NCBI GenBank assembly: GCA_945903645.1
Contig: CAMDOM010000039.1
Location: forward strand, 1 to 33,914
Direction of reading: 5' to 3'
Origin: Chryseobacterium gleum
GTDB taxonomy: Bacteria > Bacteroidota > Bacteroidia > UBA10329
Length of the DNA stretch: 33,914 nucleotides
Shown: positions 1 through 8,553 of the stretch, piece after piece
Layout of the letters: each line of letters starts with the position of its first letter
Numbering within the stretch: position 1 is the stretch's first letter
The notes under the pieces: generated by a model
The model's input: the letters and a program-made list of their open reading frames with translations, nothing else
The model's database searches: none
Told to the model about the DNA's origin: nothing
Translations under genes and position numbers: made by a program

Positions 1-1214
1 AAACAATAGATATCCAGACTTTTGCTAATGTCAATATCGTTTAGCAAGCGATTTACCCACTTCAGGGCTTCGTTATAGCGCTTTGCCCCAAAATAAATGA
101 TAGCGATATTGAAGAAGAAAAAGGCCTTTCTAACGCTGTTCAGTTTGTGGTCGTAAAGCACCAAACCAGCTTCAATTTGTGGAATTAGCTCCAGGCCTTT
201 TTTAAAGTTTCCTGTTAGAAAGTAGATGGTGAGTTCGATGCTGTTGGCAGATGAGAACAGCTTTATCTCCAAATCCTCATTGTTGCGAATGTCCATGGTT
301 TCAGGCAATTCGCGCAGTTTTTTTAGATAAGAAAACACCTCATCATATTTATGTAATTGGCTGGCGATGTAAACCACATTGGTCAGTACCGAGAAATAGA
401 CATTGGGTTCCTCGCTAAACTTGTCGAGATTGGCCTCAATGTGGCTCACATTATTTTTCAAATAGATATAGGAGTTAGCGTAATCGCCAACTCCAAAATA
501 GTAGGCACTATAAATATGGTTATATAAATATTCAGACTCATAGAAAAGATGCTCAGGTTTGCGATTGAGCAGCGTATCGTCAATAATAGATTTCAGATGC
601 AGCAAACCTTCTTCGGTCCGGGCTTTCCCTTTTCTGTTCAGTATGTGGAACAACCTACTTTTTATGCCCCAGAAGTCGTTGTAAACCTCAATCAATTTGG
701 TGATACGAGCGTTTTCTAACATCATAGCTTCCAACTCGGCATCGCCAACACTCTCGTAGTTGTCTTTCTCAATCACCAATTTCTCCCACATAAAAATCTC
801 GAGCAGGGAAGTGTGCTTTTCATATTGATATGCCAATTTCTTGGCGCCTTCCAATAATTTGTGACTTTGAGAATAGAGGGTTTTTTTGTAAAGAATTTCC
901 GCGCAGTGCAAGGTGCGCTTCAACTGTGCATCTATAGAACTGTTGGCATGATAGGAATCAAGCGCGCGCAGTAGGTGTTCATACAAGCGGCTTTTGGCAG
1001 TGGACATCGACTGAACAAGGGTTATGTTCTTTTTTACTTGCTTCAACAGCAGTGCTTCGTCATACTCTTCCTGACGGTCCATGGCATCAAACAATTGTTG
1101 ATATGTACCATAGTCGATCCCTTGTTTTGAAGTATAGACTTTGAAATACCTTTTCTCAGCTTTTGAAAGAGCCTTGATGAGTTGAAAAAGTTTATCAGAA
1201 TGTGCCTTAGACAT
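1..1214 (-). CDS. TPR-like helical-repeat protein of unknown function (3' end outside window)
   Basis: This minus-strand reading frame is open from an ATG at 1212-1214 to the window edge, giving about 404 residues with no stop, so the C-terminus is missing. It begins MSKAHSDKLFQLIKALSKAE and is rich in Leu, Lys, Tyr and paired helices. Segments such as YNEALKWVNRLLND near the window edge look like TPR helices. No signal peptide is visible, so it is probably cytoplasmic. Helical-repeat proteins of this kind are common in Bacteroidota and mostly uncharacterised. The start codon lies inside the first copy of the CTTAG...GTAATTTAT repeat found in the upstream gap. I do not recognise a specific family. 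The alternative is a regulator with an N-terminal helical domain, but no DNA-binding motif was seen. Confidence 0.75.
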   Translation of the reverse strand, partial: MSKAHSDKLFQLIKALSKAEKRYFKVYTSKQGIDYGTYQQLFDAMDRQEEYDEALLLKQVKKNITLVQSMSTAKSRLYEHLLRALDSYHANSSIDAQLKRTLHCAEILYKKTLYSQSHKLLEGAKKLAYQYEKHTSLLEIFMWEKLVIEKDNYESVGDAELEAMMLENARITKLIEVYNDFWGIKSRLFHILNRKGKARTEEGLLHLKSIIDDTLLNRKPEHLFYESEYLYNHIYSAYYFGVGDYANSYIYLKNNVSHIEANLDKFSEEPNVYFSVLTNVVYIASQLHKYDEVFSYLKKLRELPETMDIRNNEDLEIKLFSSANSIELTIYFLTGNFKKGLELIPQIEAGLVLYDHKLNSVRKAFFFFNIAIIYFGAKRYNEALKWVNRLLNDIDISKSLDIYC

Positions 1215-1496
1215 GTAATTTATGGGTAAAATTTTGTGCCATTTTCAGCGCTTAGAACTGTAATTTATTTCCGCCTTATTACTCCATTTTGAAGACCTTC
1301 AAGAGCTGATTAAGCCTAGTGAAACCAAGCATAGGAAGCAATTTTAGACTGAAAAGAACACCATGTTCACCTTTGTAAGATAAGCTAAAAAAGCAGACCA
1401 TTAACATCCAAAAAGGACTTTTTATGAATATAAAAAGAGGGCTTAGAACTGTAATTTATGCCCTAATGTTTGTAAACCCTTAGGATTGTAATTTAT
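1206..1496. repeat. Four direct copies of an 18-bp CTTAG-N4-GTAATTTAT repeat
   Basis: Copies lie at 1206-1223 (CTTAGACATGTAATTTAT), 1251-1268 and 1442-1459 (both CTTAGAACTGTAATTTAT) and 1479-1496 (CTTAGGATTGTAATTTAT). All are in the same orientation. The invariant parts are CTTAG and GTAATTTAT, with four variable bases between them. The first copy overlaps the start codon of the minus-strand gene ending at 1214. The 1215-1698 gap holds no convincing gene. Apart from these copies I see only AT-rich sequence in it. The role is unknown; a protein-binding site cluster is the simplest reading. Confidence 0.75.
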
Positions 1497-1698
1497 TCGG
1501 TCGAAATAATTGATTTAAGTACTTGATAATCAATTGCAATTTGTGAAAAATTAGCGAAAAATGAATCGTTGGATTGTATAATTATGGCAACTATTTGGTT
1601 TGCAGGCTTGAAATGCGGTGCGTAATTTCACACCGTGATTCAGCCTAATCCCAACCCTGACTCACTTTATATATTGTTTCACCATAAAAACAGAAGCC

Positions 1699-2187
1699 AT
1701 GAAAACACTCTTTGACTTTAACCAACAAGGATTTTCAATGAATTGGAAGAAGCCAGTTGGCTTGGCGCTTTTTATTATGGTTTGGATACTAATAGATAAA
1801 GGAAATGCTGCTGGTCAGTCTTTTTCTTATATAAACAGCGATTCTAAGAAACGCACCGCTATTGACCCATCAAATTCTCAACCGCAATTCAAGACAGGAA
1901 TTGAGGGTGGTGAAACGCCAGACGATGGTTCGGGCGAAACACCTGATGAGTTTGTGGTTTACCCGAATCCTGTTGTTGACGAACTTGTTTTTGATTTTGA
2001 ATTTCAGGTTAAAACAGGTATTCCGTTTGAGGTATTGGATGCTCTTGGAAGAAGAATGGACATGGGCAGTTTCAAGCCTGGATTAAACACACAACGTTTG
2101 GATTTTTCCAAGTATCGCAGTGGGTTATACTTGATACGCGTTAGTTTGGGCAACACCACGGTGGTGAAACGCGTTATCAAAAAGTAA
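1699..2187 (+). CDS. Minimal T9SS type A sorting-domain protein
   Basis: A 162-residue protein has a hydrophobic signal segment (PVGLALFIMVWILI, about residues 19-32) and a C-terminal T9SS type A sorting domain of about 75 residues. The domain begins at FVVYPNPVVDEL and ends GLYLIRVSLGNTTVVKRVIKK-like, with the family hallmarks YPNP, a Lys/Arg-rich end and GxYxxxv. Such domains direct export across the outer membrane by the type IX system. Between the signal and the sorting domain there are only about 45 low-complexity residues rich in Gly, Glu, Asp and Thr, so there is almost no cargo. The start at 1699 follows an A-rich stretch typical of the group. An ATG at 1738 would give a shorter, more conventional signal peptide. 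It converges with hldD. Confidence 0.85.
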   Translation: MKTLFDFNQQGFSMNWKKPVGLALFIMVWILIDKGNAAGQSFSYINSDSKKRTAIDPSNSQPQFKTGIEGGETPDDGSGETPDEFVVYPNPVVDELVFDFEFQVKTGIPFEVLDALGRRMDMGSFKPGLNTQRLDFSKYRSGLYLIRVSLGNTTVVKRVIKK

Positions 2188-2271
2188 TATCTTTCTAATT
2201 TCTGGTTTTATAGGGATTACTCCGCCTTTTTAGGCCGGGGCTAGGAAAGCTACACGTTCTTTGACATACTG

Positions 2272-2304
2272 ATAAAAAGACAAAAGGTGCAATTGGCCTT
2301 TGGT
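2272..2304 (-). terminator. Possible terminator of the lipoprotein-hldD operon
   Basis: On the minus strand, just after the hldD stop, a short stem (CCAAAGG against CCTTTTG with one bulge) is followed by TCTTTTTATC. The stem is weak, so this is a modest call. Confidence 0.35.
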
Positions 2305-2309
2305 TTCAT

Positions 2310-3275
2310 TCAGAAATAAGTGCCGCTAGTAAGATAGTTGGTTACATAATCATTCACACCTTGTTCTAAGGAAGTGAAAGGACGATTGTACCCAACGCCT
2401 CGCAACTTGGTCATATTCGCCTCGGTGAAATATTGGTACTTATCTCTAATGTCCAAAGGAGTATCTGCGAATTCAATGGTTTCTTCCCTGTTCATTGCTG
2501 CAAAAGTGGCGCGAACTAGGTCTATAAAGGTGCGGGCAGTTCCTGTACCCACATTGTAGATACCATTTTTAGCTCGGTTTTCCATAAGAAAGATGCAGAT
2601 ATCAACTACATCTTTCACATAGATGAAATCGCGCAACTGTTCACCATCCTTAAAATTAGGATTGTGAGAGCGAAAAAGTCTCATCGCCTCGGTTTTCCGA
2701 ATCTGACCGAAGGCGTGAAAGACCACAGATGCCATCCGACCCTTGTGATATTCATTTGGTCCATAAACATTGAAGAACTTGAGTCCCGCCCAGGAAATAG
2801 GTTGCTTCGTTTGTTCAATAGCCCAAAGGTCAAATGTGTTTTTAGATTCACCGTAAGGGTTTAAGGGAATGAGGTTTTTAATCACGGAATGGTTGTCCTC
2901 AAACCCCCACTCACCCAAACCGTAAGTCGCGGCAGAAGACGCATAAACAAGTGGTAGGCCGAATTCAGTGCAACATTGCCAAACACTCTTGGAGTAATCC
3001 ACATTGAGTTGCTGGAATATTGTGGTATCGAATTCGGTGGTATCTGTGCGTGCTCCCAAATGGAAAACCATTTTAACGGAAGCATGATTTGCTTTGAGCC
3101 AAGAGATGAAATCGTTTCGGTGAACTTTGGCGGATAATGTTTTCTGAGCAAGATTTGGAAGCTTGTCTTCGCGGCTAAAATCGTCTACGGCAACAAGGTT
3201 GGAATAACCAGCATTGTGCAAACCTGCCAACAAGCAACTTCCAATGAATCCAGCAGCGCCAGTAACTACAATCAT
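2310..3275 (-). CDS. hldD: ADP-L-glycero-D-manno-heptose 6-epimerase
   Basis: A 321-residue extended short-chain dehydrogenase, close to the usual length of HldD/RfaD. It converts ADP-D-glycero-D-manno-heptose to the L-glycero form for the lipopolysaccharide inner core, in the cytoplasm. The N-terminus MIVVTGAAGFIGS carries the Rossmann GxxGxxG (Gly6, Gly9, Gly12). VAVDDFSREDK follows strand 2 as in this family. The catalytic set is visible as Ser113/Ser114 in YASSAATYG and Tyr141-x3-Lys145 in NPYGESK. FKDGEQLRDFIYVKDV is also characteristic. It lies one base after the stop of the upstream lipoprotein gene, so the two are probably co-transcribed. An NAD-dependent UDP-sugar epimerase of another specificity is possible but less likely. 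Confidence 0.92.
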   Translation of the reverse strand: MIVVTGAAGFIGSCLLAGLHNAGYSNLVAVDDFSREDKLPNLAQKTLSAKVHRNDFISWLKANHASVKMVFHLGARTDTTEFDTTIFQQLNVDYSKSVWQCCTEFGLPLVYASSAATYGLGEWGFEDNHSVIKNLIPLNPYGESKNTFDLWAIEQTKQPISWAGLKFFNVYGPNEYHKGRMASVVFHAFGQIRKTEAMRLFRSHNPNFKDGEQLRDFIYVKDVVDICIFLMENRAKNGIYNVGTGTARTFIDLVRATFAAMNREETIEFADTPLDIRDKYQYFTEANMTKLRGVGYNRPFTSLEQGVNDYVTNYLTSGTYF

Positions 3276-3276
3276 G

Positions 3277-3705
3277 TTAGTTGGTTATCCAAAGCACATT
3301 GCCGTTGAAAGAAGTGTTGTATTGCAATAATCCAATTGCGGCCAACCCATCAACAGGAGCGCCATCTACAAGAAGAAACTTGGAATCGCAACATTCGCCA
3401 TCTACGGCAAAAATGTCGGTATCGTCCACCGTCACTCTGCAACCTTCATTGGGCAAATAGGTGCAATGCCGATCGTAAGCACGAAACTCATCTGGAGAAT
3501 ACCTGTAAATGATAATGCCTTTCGAACCGCCAGTAATAGTAACATGACCGCCAACAGCTTGAAGCGCAGAGAAATCGGGATTGGAAACGATGAGCTGAAA
3601 ATTTACAGGAGCGTAGGGAACTCCGGTAGTATTGGTGTTCTCACAAGAAATGCTAATCAATGAAATCAAAGCAAACAATAGCGGTAGCCAGAGGTTAATT
3701 TTCAT
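3277..3705 (-). CDS. Lipoprotein with a degenerate Rieske-like domain
   Basis: I chose the ATG at 3705, not an upstream one at 3822. It gives a 142-residue protein that opens with a lipoprotein signal (MKINLWLPLLFALISLISISC, lipobox SISC). The mature part resembles the Rieske fold. HCTYLPNEGC stands where CxHxxC is expected, and CCDSKFLLVDGAPVDGLA stands where CxxHGSxFxxxxG is expected. The two His ligands of the 2Fe-2S cluster are replaced (Tyr and Asp), so a cluster is unlikely. The gene is one base from hldD and probably heads that operon. Its role is unknown; the protein should be membrane-anchored in the periplasm or at the outer membrane. Confidence 0.75.
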   Translation of the reverse strand: MKINLWLPLLFALISLISISCENTNTTGVPYAPVNFQLIVSNPDFSALQAVGGHVTITGGSKGIIIYRYSPDEFRAYDRHCTYLPNEGCRVTVDDTDIFAVDGECCDSKFLLVDGAPVDGLAAIGLLQYNTSFNGNVLWITN

Positions 3706-3800
3706 TCCGTAAAGATAGAAAAGCCAATGTCCGTAACGAATGCGATGTGAATTAACCAAGTAGCTTGGCATTATTTGAATAGATGGTATATTCGTCACCC

Positions 3801-3826
3801 TCAAATTGAGGAATTCCTCCATTTGA
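3801..3826. promoter_or_regulatory. Near-perfect 26-bp palindrome between divergent genes
   Basis: TCAAAT, one base, GAGGAATTCCTC, one base, ATTTGA: the two halves match at 24 of 26 positions with no loop. It lies between the divergent starts at 3705 (minus) and 3904 (plus). Zero-loop symmetry suits a dimeric protein operator better than an RNA hairpin. No regulator gene is nearby. Confidence 0.5.
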
Positions 3827-3848
3827 ATTTGAGGAGATTTTTAAGTTG

Positions 3849-3867
3849 AATGCAAGTGGGTTGCATT
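3849..3867 (+). promoter_or_regulatory. Small hairpin in the leader of the 3904 gene
   Basis: AATGCAA-GTGGG-TTGCATT forms a perfect 7-bp stem with a 5-base loop, 36 bases before the chosen start at 3904. It could be a leader structure or a second operator half. Function is not established. Confidence 0.35.
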
Positions 3868-3903
3868 TTACAAAGTGAATTTGAATACAAGAATGAACGA
3901 AAT

Positions 3904-4212
3904 ATGAAGTTAACAGCATCACCAATGAAGAGCAGTTTAATTGGCCTAGCGCTAACGGTCTTTTTATCAGTAGGAATAACTATGCCAGTAATGGCGCAAA
4001 GCTCTGCCTCTAAAGCCCAGGCTGAAACAGAGAAAAAGCAAGCAGCTTTGAAAAAGGAAGAAGCCAAAGCGCAAGAAGCTGGATTGAAAGCACATATGAA
4101 ATCGCAGGATAAGGAAACGCGGAAACGAATGAAAGAGAATAAACGAAAGGTTGACAAAGCAAACAAAGCGAAAAGTTGGAAGCAAAAGAGTCGAAACAAT
4201 AGAGCAAAATAA
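3904..4212 (+). CDS. Small secreted lysine-rich coiled-coil protein, unknown
   Basis: Starting at the ATG at 3904 gives 102 residues beginning MKLTASPMKSSLIGLALTVF, a good signal peptide with probable cleavage after PVMA (VMA-Q). An upstream ATG at 3850 would bury the signal in an 18-residue extension that falls within a palindrome, so I reject it. The mature part of about 70 residues is almost entirely charged and helical, rich in Lys, Glu, Ala and Gln, ending RNNRAK. It looks like a small periplasmic coiled coil or nucleic-acid/polyanion-binding peptide. No family was recognised. It is followed 31 bases later by another small gene, perhaps in one transcript. Confidence 0.65.
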   Translation: MKLTASPMKSSLIGLALTVFLSVGITMPVMAQSSASKAQAETEKKQAALKKEEAKAQEAGLKAHMKSQDKETRKRMKENKRKVDKANKAKSWKQKSRNNRAK

Positions 4213-4243
4213 ATTCAGGTTGGATTAATAAACATAAAGCGAC

Positions 4244-4687
4244 ATGGAAGAGATATTGTATTTAATAGCAGGGGCGGCATATTTGGCGTTCAATTTTTAT
4301 AAAAAGTCACAGGAAGCAAAGGCAGAAAAACATGCCGAGCAAGCGACACAGCGGGATTCATCTACTCCAACTTTGCCTGAAGAAAAGAGTTATGAAACCT
4401 ATGAGGCTCCAAAATCGCTCGAGGAAATGATTTTAGAACGCTTTGGAGAGAAGGCACCTCAACCGAAAGTTGTAGTTGCAAAGCAGGTTGTTGCAAAGCC
4501 TTCTCCTTTTCTTACCACAGATGCTCCTCGATATGCAGAAGGGCAGCGGCCAAGAGTGGAACGAAGGAGTAAAAAAGTGAAAGATGAAACCAAGCCGAAA
4601 GTGTTTTACAGTGATATTTTGCAAGAGGAACTAGACTTAAAAAAGGCTTTTGTCTACAATGCCATCATGCAACGGCCTTACGCTTAG
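4244..4687 (+). CDS. Small single-pass membrane protein, unknown
   Basis: 147 residues. The N-terminus (ILYLIAGAAYLAFNFYKK, residues 4-21) is a signal-anchor helix. It is followed by a charged, disordered cytoplasmic or periplasmic stretch with many Lys, Glu and Pro. The last 25 residues, with DLKKAFVYNAIMQRPYA at the end, resemble a short C-terminal motif (hydrophobic-x2-KA-hydrophobic-x-Y-x2-I-x-RPY) that I associate with small Bacteroidota membrane proteins of unknown function. It follows the 3904 gene closely. The protein has no recognisable enzyme motif. Confidence 0.65.
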   Translation: MEEILYLIAGAAYLAFNFYKKSQEAKAEKHAEQATQRDSSTPTLPEEKSYETYEAPKSLEEMILERFGEKAPQPKVVVAKQVVAKPSPFLTTDAPRYAEGQRPRVERRSKKVKDETKPKVFYSDILQEELDLKKAFVYNAIMQRPYA

Positions 4688-4707
4688 TTCATTAACGCAT
4701 TTTAACA

Positions 4708-4741
4708 TTTGTTTAACAAATCTATATTGCCCTTATGTTCT
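4708..4741 (+). promoter_or_regulatory. Candidate promoter of the TonB-dependent receptor gene
   Basis: TTTG at 4708-4711 lies 22 bases before TATGTTCT (4734-4741), which is close to the Bacteroidota TTTG / TAnnTTTG pair but lacks the final G. The -33 element is embedded in a symmetric TTTGTTTAACAAA. Approximate match only. Confidence 0.3.
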
Positions 4742-4789
4742 TTTCTATTTTAGCCGCACTTTTTTCGCAGCATTTGAAACTGTATTGAT

Positions 4790-7700
4790 ATGATTAGAAA
4801 ACTTCTCTTACTCGCCATTATTTCCATTGGATTCATTGGTTCATCCCATGCGCAAATTGGTACAGGTACATTGTCTGGTACAATTACCGACCAAGCCACG
4901 GGCGAAACGGTGCCATTTGCCAATATAGTTGTTCTAAAAGCTGGTCAACAAGTGACTGGAGCCTCCACAGACTTTGATGGCAAATACCGTATTGCGGCCA
5001 TGAAACCTGGAACAGACTATGTTGTTAAGGCTTCCGTAGTTGGTTTTGGCGCTCAAGAAAAAACTGGGGTTAAAGTAAGCGCGGGTCAAATAACCTTCGT
5101 AGACTTCAAACTAACTCCGGGTATTGCCCTTGGTGAAGTTCAAATTATCGCATATGAAGTTCCGCTTATCGAAAAGGATGGTGGTTCTAAAACAACCCTT
5201 TCGGGTGCTGACATATCTAAGATGCCCAGTAGGGGAACTACCGCAGCTGTAACTACGGTTGCTGGGGTTCAAGACAATGACGGAGCGGTAGGAAGTGTGC
5301 GGGGTACTCGCGAAGGTTCAACCTACACCTATATAGATGGTGTTAAAGTGCGTGGATCTGCAACTGTGCCTCAAGGAGCGATTGATCAAGTTTCGGTACT
5401 TACAGGTGGTATGCCCGCACAGTATGGTGATGCTACTGGTGGTATTATCTCGATTACAACCAAAGGTGCAGCACGTAAGATATCAGGTGGTATTGAACTA
5501 CTGAGTTCTGGGGGTATAAAACTCAACGATAAAAATGATTACTTACTTGATCAACAGGGGTATCATTTGATAGGTGTCAATCTTTCTGGACCTCTTTTGA
5601 GTGTTAAGGATAAATCAGACCCTGAAGGGAAAGCAAAGCGTCCACTGCTTGGATTCTTTCTTTCTGGCGAGGTTAATTATGTGCAAGACCCACGTCCATC
5701 TGCCATTGGTTACTACTATGTTAATGAGGATAAATTGGCTCAATTGCGTGCAAATCCAATAATTCGTAACCCAACTGGGGGAAGTTTTTTGGCATCAGAG
5801 TTTGTGCGTCAAAGCGATTTGGAGTTTACCAGGCAACGTAAAAATGTGCCATCACGTGGAGTTGTAGCTTCTGGAAACATTGACTTGTACACTACCCCTA
5901 ATATTACGTTGAAAGTTGGTGGTTCTATTGACTTCAACGATAGGAAAATACCTGATTATACCAATTCCATGTTCAATTACAGTAACAATGGAGAAGAGAT
6001 AAATAAAACATGGAGGGTATTTGGTCGTTTCACCCAGCGTTTTAATAATGCCACTCCTGATGAAAATGCTAAGAAGTCGTCCATTATTTCAAACGCCTAT
6101 TATAGTATTCAGGCTGATTATGAAACATTCAATCGTGTGACTCAAGACTCACGTCACGAGGATCAGTTGTTCCGTTATGGTTATGTTGGTAAATTCGAAA
6201 CATTAAGGGAGAAAACCTACGCATTCGGGGTTGATCCAACAACTGGTTTGCCCGGTTTACTTCAAGGACCAGACAGGGATACCTTAGTAACATTCCAGTC
6301 TTCAGATGTAAATCCAGATTTATCCGCGTATACGCAGCAGTTCTATGATTTAAATCCAAACCCAGATGGATTCTACAGGAACCTGTTTGAGTTGGCTCAG
6401 GATCGTGGGGCATTGCGAAATGGCGATTTCCCAGATAATGTGTATGGCTTATGGAGAAATACGGGCTATGCATACAACAGCTATAGCCAACTAGATCAAA
6501 CTCAGTTTCGTGTGGCTGCAACGGGAGCATTCGATATAAAAAACCACTCTATTTCTCTTGGTTTTGAATACGAGCAAAGGAATGATGCATTTATTGGATA
6601 CTCGCCTTATGGTCTTTGGCAGATTACCCGCCAGTACGCGAATAGCCATTTGGCACAGCAGGATACCGAAAATCCTATTATCCATTTTGATGAAAACGGA
6701 AACTATACAGATACAATTTCCTACAATCAACTATATACTCCAGTAGATGCAAATAACCCATTGCTTGGTGGAGTTGGACAGTATTTTATCGACTACAACA
6801 TGCGTCAAGCGCTCGGGTTGGATGCAGCTGGAACAGATTGGATTGATATTGACGCACTCGACCCATCGTTTTTTCAAACAAGCTGGTTTAGTGCTGACGA
6901 ATTGTTGAATAATGGTAATTATTTGGTGGATTATTTCGGTTTTGATCACACTGGAAAGCGGCTTTCTGGAAAGCCAACGTTTGAGGATTTCTTCACCGAG
7001 AAAGATGATAATGGTCGATTTACGCGTAAAGTTGCCCCATTTGAGCCAATATACATTTCTGGATACATTCAGGATGAATTCACCTTCAAAGATTTGATTT
7101 TCCGTGTTGGTGTAAGGGTTGATCGTTTTGATGCGAATCAAAAAGTGTTGAAAGATCCTTACTCGCTATACGAAACAAAAAAAGCTGGAGAAGTAACTAG
7201 TTTCCCCGGAGGAGAAGCCGTTACGCATCCAAGCAATATCTCGGATAATGCCGTTGTTTATGTTAACGACATTAATAGTCCAACCGCGGTTTTAGGCTAT
7301 CGCGATGGTGATAATTGGTACAATGCTCAAGGAACTGCTTTGGCAAATGGCTCTTCTTTGCGCACAGGAACGGGTATAGCTCCATACTTGGTTAATCCAG
7401 GTCAAACCGTACTATCATCTGGCGCATTTAAGGATTACGATCCTCAAGTTAATGTGATGCCACGTATTTCGTTCTCTTTCCCAATTTCGGAAGATGCCTT
7501 ATTTTTTGCAAACTATGACGTTCTAACACAACGACCATTGAATGGAAATAGATTGAATCTTATGGATTATATGTTTTTGGAGAACATCAATGATGTAATC
7601 AATAATCCTGATCTTAAGCCTGAAACGACTATTGAATATGCTATTGGCTTCAAGCAGAAATTGAGCAAGCGTTCAGCTATTGAACTTAATGCATTCTACC

Positions 7701-8533
7701 GTGAAATGCGTGATCAGATTACTGTGTATCGCGTTGCAGAGGCTTACCCACGGTCATACTTGACCTATCGAAATTTGGATTTTGGAACGGTGAAAGGTCT
7801 TACCCTTACATACGACATGCGCAGAACTAACAATATCCAGTTCCGCGTTTCCTATACCCTTCAATTTGCTGATGGTACAGGTTCAAATTCTACAACTAGC
7901 CAAAATTTGGTGCAGGCTGGATTCGCCAATCTACGTGTTACTCAGCCGTTGGATTTTGACCAGCGTCACAACATCGTTGTAAGTGTGGATTACCGTTTTG
8001 GAGCGGATAAGAACTACAACGGTCCAAAGACTGCTTTGAAAAATGGAAAGGTTATCAACTGGTTTGAAAATCTTGGGGCAAACGCTATTATTAGAGCTGG
8101 TTCGGGAACTCCATTCTCTGGTCAGACTAATGTGACTGGTGATGCATTAATTAGCGGGGGAGGAACAGCATTTTTGGATGGGTCAATCAATGGTTCTTCC
8201 AAGCCTTGGCAGTTCCGTGTAGACTTAAGAATAGACCGAGATTTTAATATCAAATGGAACAAGGGATCTGAAGGCAAACCAGCCAAAACATCCATTTTGA
8301 ATGTTTATTTTGATTTGCAGAATCTTTTCAATACGCAAAACGTGATTGACGTGTATCGTGCAACCGGCAATCCCGATGATGATGGTTACTTGGCTGCCGC
8401 CCAGACTCAACAAAACATCGTAAATCAAATTGACGAACAATCATTCCGTGATCTTTATACAAGAAAGGTCAATGCCCCTGGTAACTACTCTATTCCACGT
8501 AGGTTCCGAATTGGCCTCATGTTGAACTTTTAA
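4790..8533 (+). CDS. TonB-dependent outer-membrane receptor with CarboxypepD_reg domain
   Basis: A 1247-residue protein. Residues 1-21 form a signal peptide (cleavage SSHA-Q). Residues about 25-112 form a carboxypeptidase-regulatory-like Ig domain (GTLSGTITDQATGETVPFAN, then TDFDGKYRI). A plug domain follows at about 130-230 (SVRGTREGSTYTYIDGVKVR, QYGDATGGIISITTKG). The rest is a 22-strand-type barrel ending in RRFRIGLMLNF with a C-terminal Phe. It should import or bind a large substrate at the outer membrane using TonB energy. No SusD-like partner lies next to it, so it is not an ordinary SusCD pair. Instead it precedes a T9SS cargo gene (20-base gap) and a PorV/PorQ-type gene, which suggests one operon. 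The substrate cannot be told from sequence. Confidence 0.92.
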   Translation: MIRKLLLLAIISIGFIGSSHAQIGTGTLSGTITDQATGETVPFANIVVLKAGQQVTGASTDFDGKYRIAAMKPGTDYVVKASVVGFGAQEKTGVKVSAGQITFVDFKLTPGIALGEVQIIAYEVPLIEKDGGSKTTLSGADISKMPSRGTTAAVTTVAGVQDNDGAVGSVRGTREGSTYTYIDGVKVRGSATVPQGAIDQVSVLTGGMPAQYGDATGGIISITTKGAARKISGGIELLSSGGIKLNDKNDYLLDQQGYHLIGVNLSGPLLSVKDKSDPEGKAKRPLLGFFLSGEVNYVQDPRPSAIGYYYVNEDKLAQLRANPIIRNPTGGSFLASEFVRQSDLEFTRQRKNVPSRGVVASGNIDLYTTPNITLKVGGSIDFNDRKIPDYTNSMFNYSNNGEEINKTWRVFGRFTQRFNNATPDENAKKSSIISNAYYSIQADYETFNRVTQDSRHEDQLFRYGYVGKFETLREKTYAFGVDPTTGLPGLLQGPDRDTLVTFQSSDVNPDLSAYTQQFYDLNPNPDGFYRNLFELAQDRGALRNGDFPDNVYGLWRNTGYAYNSYSQLDQTQFRVAATGAFDIKNHSISLGFEYEQRNDAFIGYSPYGLWQITRQYANSHLAQQDTENPIIHFDENGNYTDTISYNQLYTPVDANNPLLGGVGQYFIDYNMRQALGLDAAGTDWIDIDALDPSFFQTSWFSADELLNNGNYLVDYFGFDHTGKRLSGKPTFEDFFTEKDDNGRFTRKVAPFEPIYISGYIQDEFTFKDLIFRVGVRVDRFDANQKVLKDPYSLYETKKAGEVTSFPGGEAVTHPSNISDNAVVYVNDINSPTAVLGYRDGDNWYNAQGTALANGSSLRTGTGIAPYLVNPGQTVLSSGAFKDYDPQVNVMPRISFSFPISEDALFFANYDVLTQRPLNGNRLNLMDYMFLENINDVINNPDLKPETTIEYAIGFKQKLSKRSAIELNAFYREMRDQITVYRVAEAYPRSYLTYRNLDFGTVKGLTLTYDMRRTNNIQFRVSYTLQFADGTGSNSTTSQNLVQAGFANLRVTQPLDFDQRHNIVVSVDYRFGADKNYNGPKTALKNGKVINWFENLGANAIIRAGSGTPFSGQTNVTGDALISGGGTAFLDGSINGSSKPWQFRVDLRIDRDFNIKWNKGSEGKPAKTSILNVYFDLQNLFNTQNVIDVYRATGNPDDDGYLAAAQTQQNIVNQIDEQSFRDLYTRKVNAPGNYSIPRRFRIGLMLNF

Positions 8534-8553
8534 CACGAACTTTTTAAAAAGAA

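Noticed and set aside
2222-2260. GC-rich CCGCC/GGCCGGGGC stretch as terminator
   Set aside because: The pairing is short and offset, and no T-run follows on the plus strand.
3850-3903. Upstream start at 3850 for the small lysine-rich protein
   Set aside because: It would start inside a hairpin and place 18 polar residues before a normal signal peptide; the ATG at 3904 fits better.
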